NCBI GenBank assembly: GCA_035279785.1 | Contig: DATEHC010000069.1 | Coordinates: 1-15,686, forward strand | Length of the DNA stretch: 15,686 nt | Direction: 5' to 3' | Source: 40CM-4-65-16 sp035279785 | Lineage (GTDB): Bacteria; Chloroflexota; Dormibacteria; Dormibacterales; Dormibacteraceae | Part shown: positions 13,898-15,686 of the stretch, one piece after another | Layout: every line of letters begins with the position of its first letter | How positions within the stretch are numbered: the stretch's first letter is position 1 | The notes under the pieces: generated by a model | The model's input: the letters and a program-made list of their open reading frames with translations, nothing else | What the model was told of the DNA's origin: nothing | Database searches by the model: none | Made by a program: the position numbers and the translations under genes

Positions 13898-14359
13898 TCT
13901 TCCTCACAGGCTGAAGAACGTCTGTATTCGTGCCTGGCGAACAGGCGCTGGGCGGTGGAGCTTACGGCGGGCCGTCCCTATTCCGATGTCGATTCGCTCG
14001 TGGAGACTGCGTCGTCCGAATTGGACGGCATGAGCGACGAAGAGTGGCTCGCCGCCGTGCGCGCGCATCCCCGTATAGGTGAAGGCGGAGGAGACACCCC
14101 CGAAGCGTCCGCTGACGAGCAGAAGCGCGCCATGACCGCCGCGTCCCAGACGCTGGACGCCCTGGCGGTCGAAAATCGGCGGTATGAGGACCGTTTCGGG
14201 CATGTCTTCCTCATCGCCGCGAGCGGCCGCAGCGGCGAGGAGATCCTGGCCGAGCTGCGCCGGCGCATGAGCAACGACCGAACCACCGAGCTGGGCGAGG
14301 CCAAGCGCGAGCTGCGCAAGATCGTCCGGCTCCGAATCGGCAAGATGCTGTCCGCATGA
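13877..14359 (+). CDS. uraD: 2-oxo-4-hydroxy-4-carboxy-5-ureidoimidazoline (OHCU) decarboxylase
   Basis: This 160-residue cytoplasmic enzyme decarboxylates OHCU to S-allantoin, the last step of urate breakdown. It shows the family pattern: FNALSSSQAEERL (4-16), RRWAVELTAGRPY (23-35), AHPRIGE (63-69) with catalytic His64, and the signature ENRRYEDRFGHVFLIAASGR (99-118). The start must be the TTG at 13877: an in-frame TAG lies at 13856 and no other start codon falls between, while the next Met is residue 52. LERFNALS fits the normal N-terminus of the family. Its ribosome site and start lie in a hairpin. It is first in the uraD-uraH-uox-FAD-subunit operon and overlaps uraH by ATGA, so translation is coupled. 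Confidence 0.93.
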   Translation: MERFNALSSSQAEERLYSCLANRRWAVELTAGRPYSDVDSLVETASSELDGMSDEEWLAAVRAHPRIGEGGGDTPEASADEQKRAMTAASQTLDALAVENRRYEDRFGHVFLIAASGRSGEEILAELRRRMSNDRTTELGEAKRELRKIVRLRIGKMLSA

Positions 14360-14685
14360 GCATCTCGACGCACGTGCTCGACACCATGCGCGGCACGCCC
14401 GCGGCGGGCCTCGCTGTCAGGCTTGAACGCCGCGAGCCCGACGCCGACTGGAAGCCGGTCGGCGACGCCAAGACGGACGCCGACGGGCGCATCCGAAGCC
14501 TTTCCGATGATGAGCTGGAATCGGGCGAGTACCGGCTCGAGTTCGACACGCGGCCGTACTTCGAACGCTCCGGCCTGAGCGCCTTCTATCCGTCGATCGT
14601 GGTCGTCTTCAACTTCGAAGGCGGTCACCTTCACGTGCCCCTGCTGCTCAGCGCGTACGGTTACTCGACCTATAAAGGGACATGA
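14356..14685 (+). CDS. uraH: 5-hydroxyisourate hydrolase (transthyretin-like)
   Basis: The 109-residue protein hydrolyses 5-hydroxyisourate, the direct product of urate oxidase, to OHCU. It has the transthyretin-related signatures: ISTHVLDT (3-10) with His6, DADGRI (41-46) with Arg45, and HLHVPLLLSAYGYSTYKGT (91-109) with His93. The C-terminal tetrapeptide, normally YRGS, is YKGT here: two conservative changes in the feature that separates the enzyme from vertebrate transthyretin. Length is normal for the family (about 110). There is no signal peptide, so it is cytoplasmic. Start and stop overlap the neighbours by four bases each (ATGA at 14356 and 14682), so all three urate genes are translationally coupled. 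Confidence 0.95.
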   Translation: MSISTHVLDTMRGTPAAGLAVRLERREPDADWKPVGDAKTDADGRIRSLSDDELESGEYRLEFDTRPYFERSGLSAFYPSIVVVFNFEGGHLHVPLLLSAYGYSTYKGT

Positions 14686-15533
14686 CAATCCGGCTAGGCG
14701 ACAACCAGTACGGCAAGGCGGAAACGCACGTCGTGCGCGTCACGCGCGACGGGCCGCAGCACGAGCTCAAGGACCTCAACGTGACGGTAGCGCTGGCCGG
14801 CGATTTCGCTGACGCGCATCTCACGGGCGACAACAGCAAGGTCGTGCCAACCGACACGCAGAAGAACACCGTCTTCGCGTTTGCGCATGACGGAGTCGGC
14901 GAGATCGAGGAGTTTGGCATTCGCCTGGCGCGCCATTTCGTCGACGAGTTCGCCAGCGTTCACCGCGCTCGGGTGCACATCGAGGAGGTCTTCTGGTCGC
15001 GCCTCGGTCCGCACGCCTTCGCACGGGCAGGCGAGACGAAGCGCCTCGCAACCGTTACCACCACCAAGGACAGAACGTGGGTCGTCGGAGGAATCGCCGA
15101 CATGGTCATCCTCAAGACGACCGATTCCGAATTTCACGGCTACATCAAGGACCGCTACACGACGCTGCCCGAGACAAACGACCGCGTAATGGCGACGTCG
15201 CTCTCGGCAAGCTGGCGTTTCCGCGACACCGACGTCGATTGGGCCGATGCCTATCGCGACGTCGTACATCGGCTCACCTCAACCTTCGCCGGCCACCACA
15301 GCCTTTCCCTCCAGCAGACGCTCTACGCGATGGGCGAGGCGGTGCTCGAGGCGCGTGAGGAGATCGTGGAGGTGCGGCTCGTGATGCCGAACCGGCACCA
15401 CTTCGTCGTCGACCTCTCGCCATTCGATCTGCCCAACCCGAACGAGGTGTTCTACGCGTCGGACCGGCCGTACGGCCTGATCGAGGGCACGGTGATTCGC
15501 GAGGGCGCGCCGGATCCCGGACCGGCCTGGTAA
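14682..15533 (+). CDS. uox: Urate oxidase (uricase)
   Basis: The 283-residue cofactor-free enzyme oxidises urate with O2 to 5-hydroxyisourate and H2O2. It has two T-fold halves. Key residues are visible: Lys12 in YGKAETHVV and Thr57 in VPTDTQKNTV (the catalytic Lys-Thr pair), Phe151 in SEFHGYIKDRYTTL stacking on urate, Arg168 in NDRVMATS, Gln211/212 in LQQTLYAMG, and His240 in MPNRHHFVVDL. Length is close to the usual 295-330, and it is a stand-alone domain, unlike Bacillus PucL where it is fused to OHCU decarboxylase. It lacks a peroxisomal-type signal, as expected in bacteria. H2O2 produced here would need catalase from elsewhere. It shares ATGA with uraH and TAATG with the FAD-subunit gene. 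Confidence 0.96.
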   Translation: MTIRLGDNQYGKAETHVVRVTRDGPQHELKDLNVTVALAGDFADAHLTGDNSKVVPTDTQKNTVFAFAHDGVGEIEEFGIRLARHFVDEFASVHRARVHIEEVFWSRLGPHAFARAGETKRLATVTTTKDRTWVVGGIADMVILKTTDSEFHGYIKDRYTTLPETNDRVMATSLSASWRFRDTDVDWADAYRDVVHRLTSTFAGHHSLSLQQTLYAMGEAVLEAREEIVEVRLVMPNRHHFVVDLSPFDLPNPNEVFYASDRPYGLIEGTVIREGAPDPGPAW

Positions 15534-15686
15534 TGGATTTCCTGCAGCCTTCGACCTGGAACGAGGCAGTGGAGATGAAGGCAGCGCATCCGGAGGCGAC
15601 GCCGATCTGGGGTGCTACCGACGTGCTGGTCGAGATCAACCTCGACCACAAGCGCCCCGCGACGATTCTCGATCTCACGCGCGTGA
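15533..15686 (+). CDS. Xanthine dehydrogenase-type FAD-binding subunit, N-terminal part; runs off the window
   Basis: From the ATG at 15533, which overlaps the uricase stop as TAATG, 51 codons stay open to the window edge. The sequence FLQPSTWNEAVEMKAAHPEA (3-22) followed by TPIWGATDVLVEIN (23-36) and RPATILDLTRV (41-51) is the usual N-terminus of CoxM/XdhB FAD subunits of molybdenum hydroxylases. The FAD pyrophosphate loop normally reads GGTD; here it is GATD. In the enzyme this subunit passes electrons from the 2Fe-2S clusters to NAD+. Placement after uricase suggests oxidation of hypoxanthine/xanthine to urate, feeding the operon. Other subunits should follow beyond the window, or the large subunit may be the one starting at 12752 on the other strand. 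Confidence 0.85.
   Translation, partial: MDFLQPSTWNEAVEMKAAHPEATPIWGATDVLVEINLDHKRPATILDLTRV

Overview
This 15.7-kb window is GC-rich and densely packed. Coding is almost continuous, several genes start with GTG or TTG, and many neighbours overlap by a few bases. Two luciferase-like, F420-type oxidoreductases, an LppM-like lipoprotein and the general codon style suggest a high-GC soil bacterium of the Actinomycetota, Chloroflexota or Candidatus Dormibacterota type. No rRNA or marker protein is present, so this placement is inference. I found no tRNA, rRNA, CRISPR array, insertion sequence or phage gene, and no stretch over 300 bases without a gene.

Region 1 (1-6000) is a set of mostly single genes. 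It holds the N-terminus of a membrane sensor (minus strand), a 97-residue membrane protein followed by a clear intrinsic terminator, and a 212-residue multi-pass protein with two intramembrane-type aspartates. A secreted protein with an internal duplication follows, then a threonine-dehydratase-type PLP enzyme. Next come an LppM-like lipoprotein, a first F420-type luciferase-like oxidoreductase, a permuted papain-fold (YiiX/NlpC-like) protein and a small membrane protein.

Region 2 (5967-12752) looks like a degradation locus for an organic acid handled as a CoA thioester. A plus-strand short-chain dehydrogenase sits behind two near-identical 16-bp palindromes spaced 43 bp apart. Converging on it is a minus-strand operon of five overlapping genes: molybdenum-hydroxylase large subunit, AMP-forming acyl-CoA ligase, alpha/beta hydrolase, crotonase-family protein and luciferase-like oxidoreductase. 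A plausible order is hydroxylation by the Mo enzyme, CoA activation, then crotonase, dehydrogenase, hydrolase and flavin/F420 steps. The substrate cannot be read from the sequence.

Region 3 (12784-15686) is a uric acid catabolism operon on the plus strand: OHCU decarboxylase (uraD), 5-hydroxyisourate hydrolase (uraH), urate oxidase (uox) and the start of a xanthine-dehydrogenase-type FAD subunit. Together they would take hypoxanthine/xanthine through urate to S-allantoin. A secreted protein with an HExxEAxSDP motif precedes it, its stop codon only 18 bases before uraD. The uraD ribosome-binding site and TTG start lie inside a perfect 10-bp hairpin, which suggests a terminator or a translation-control element at this junction.
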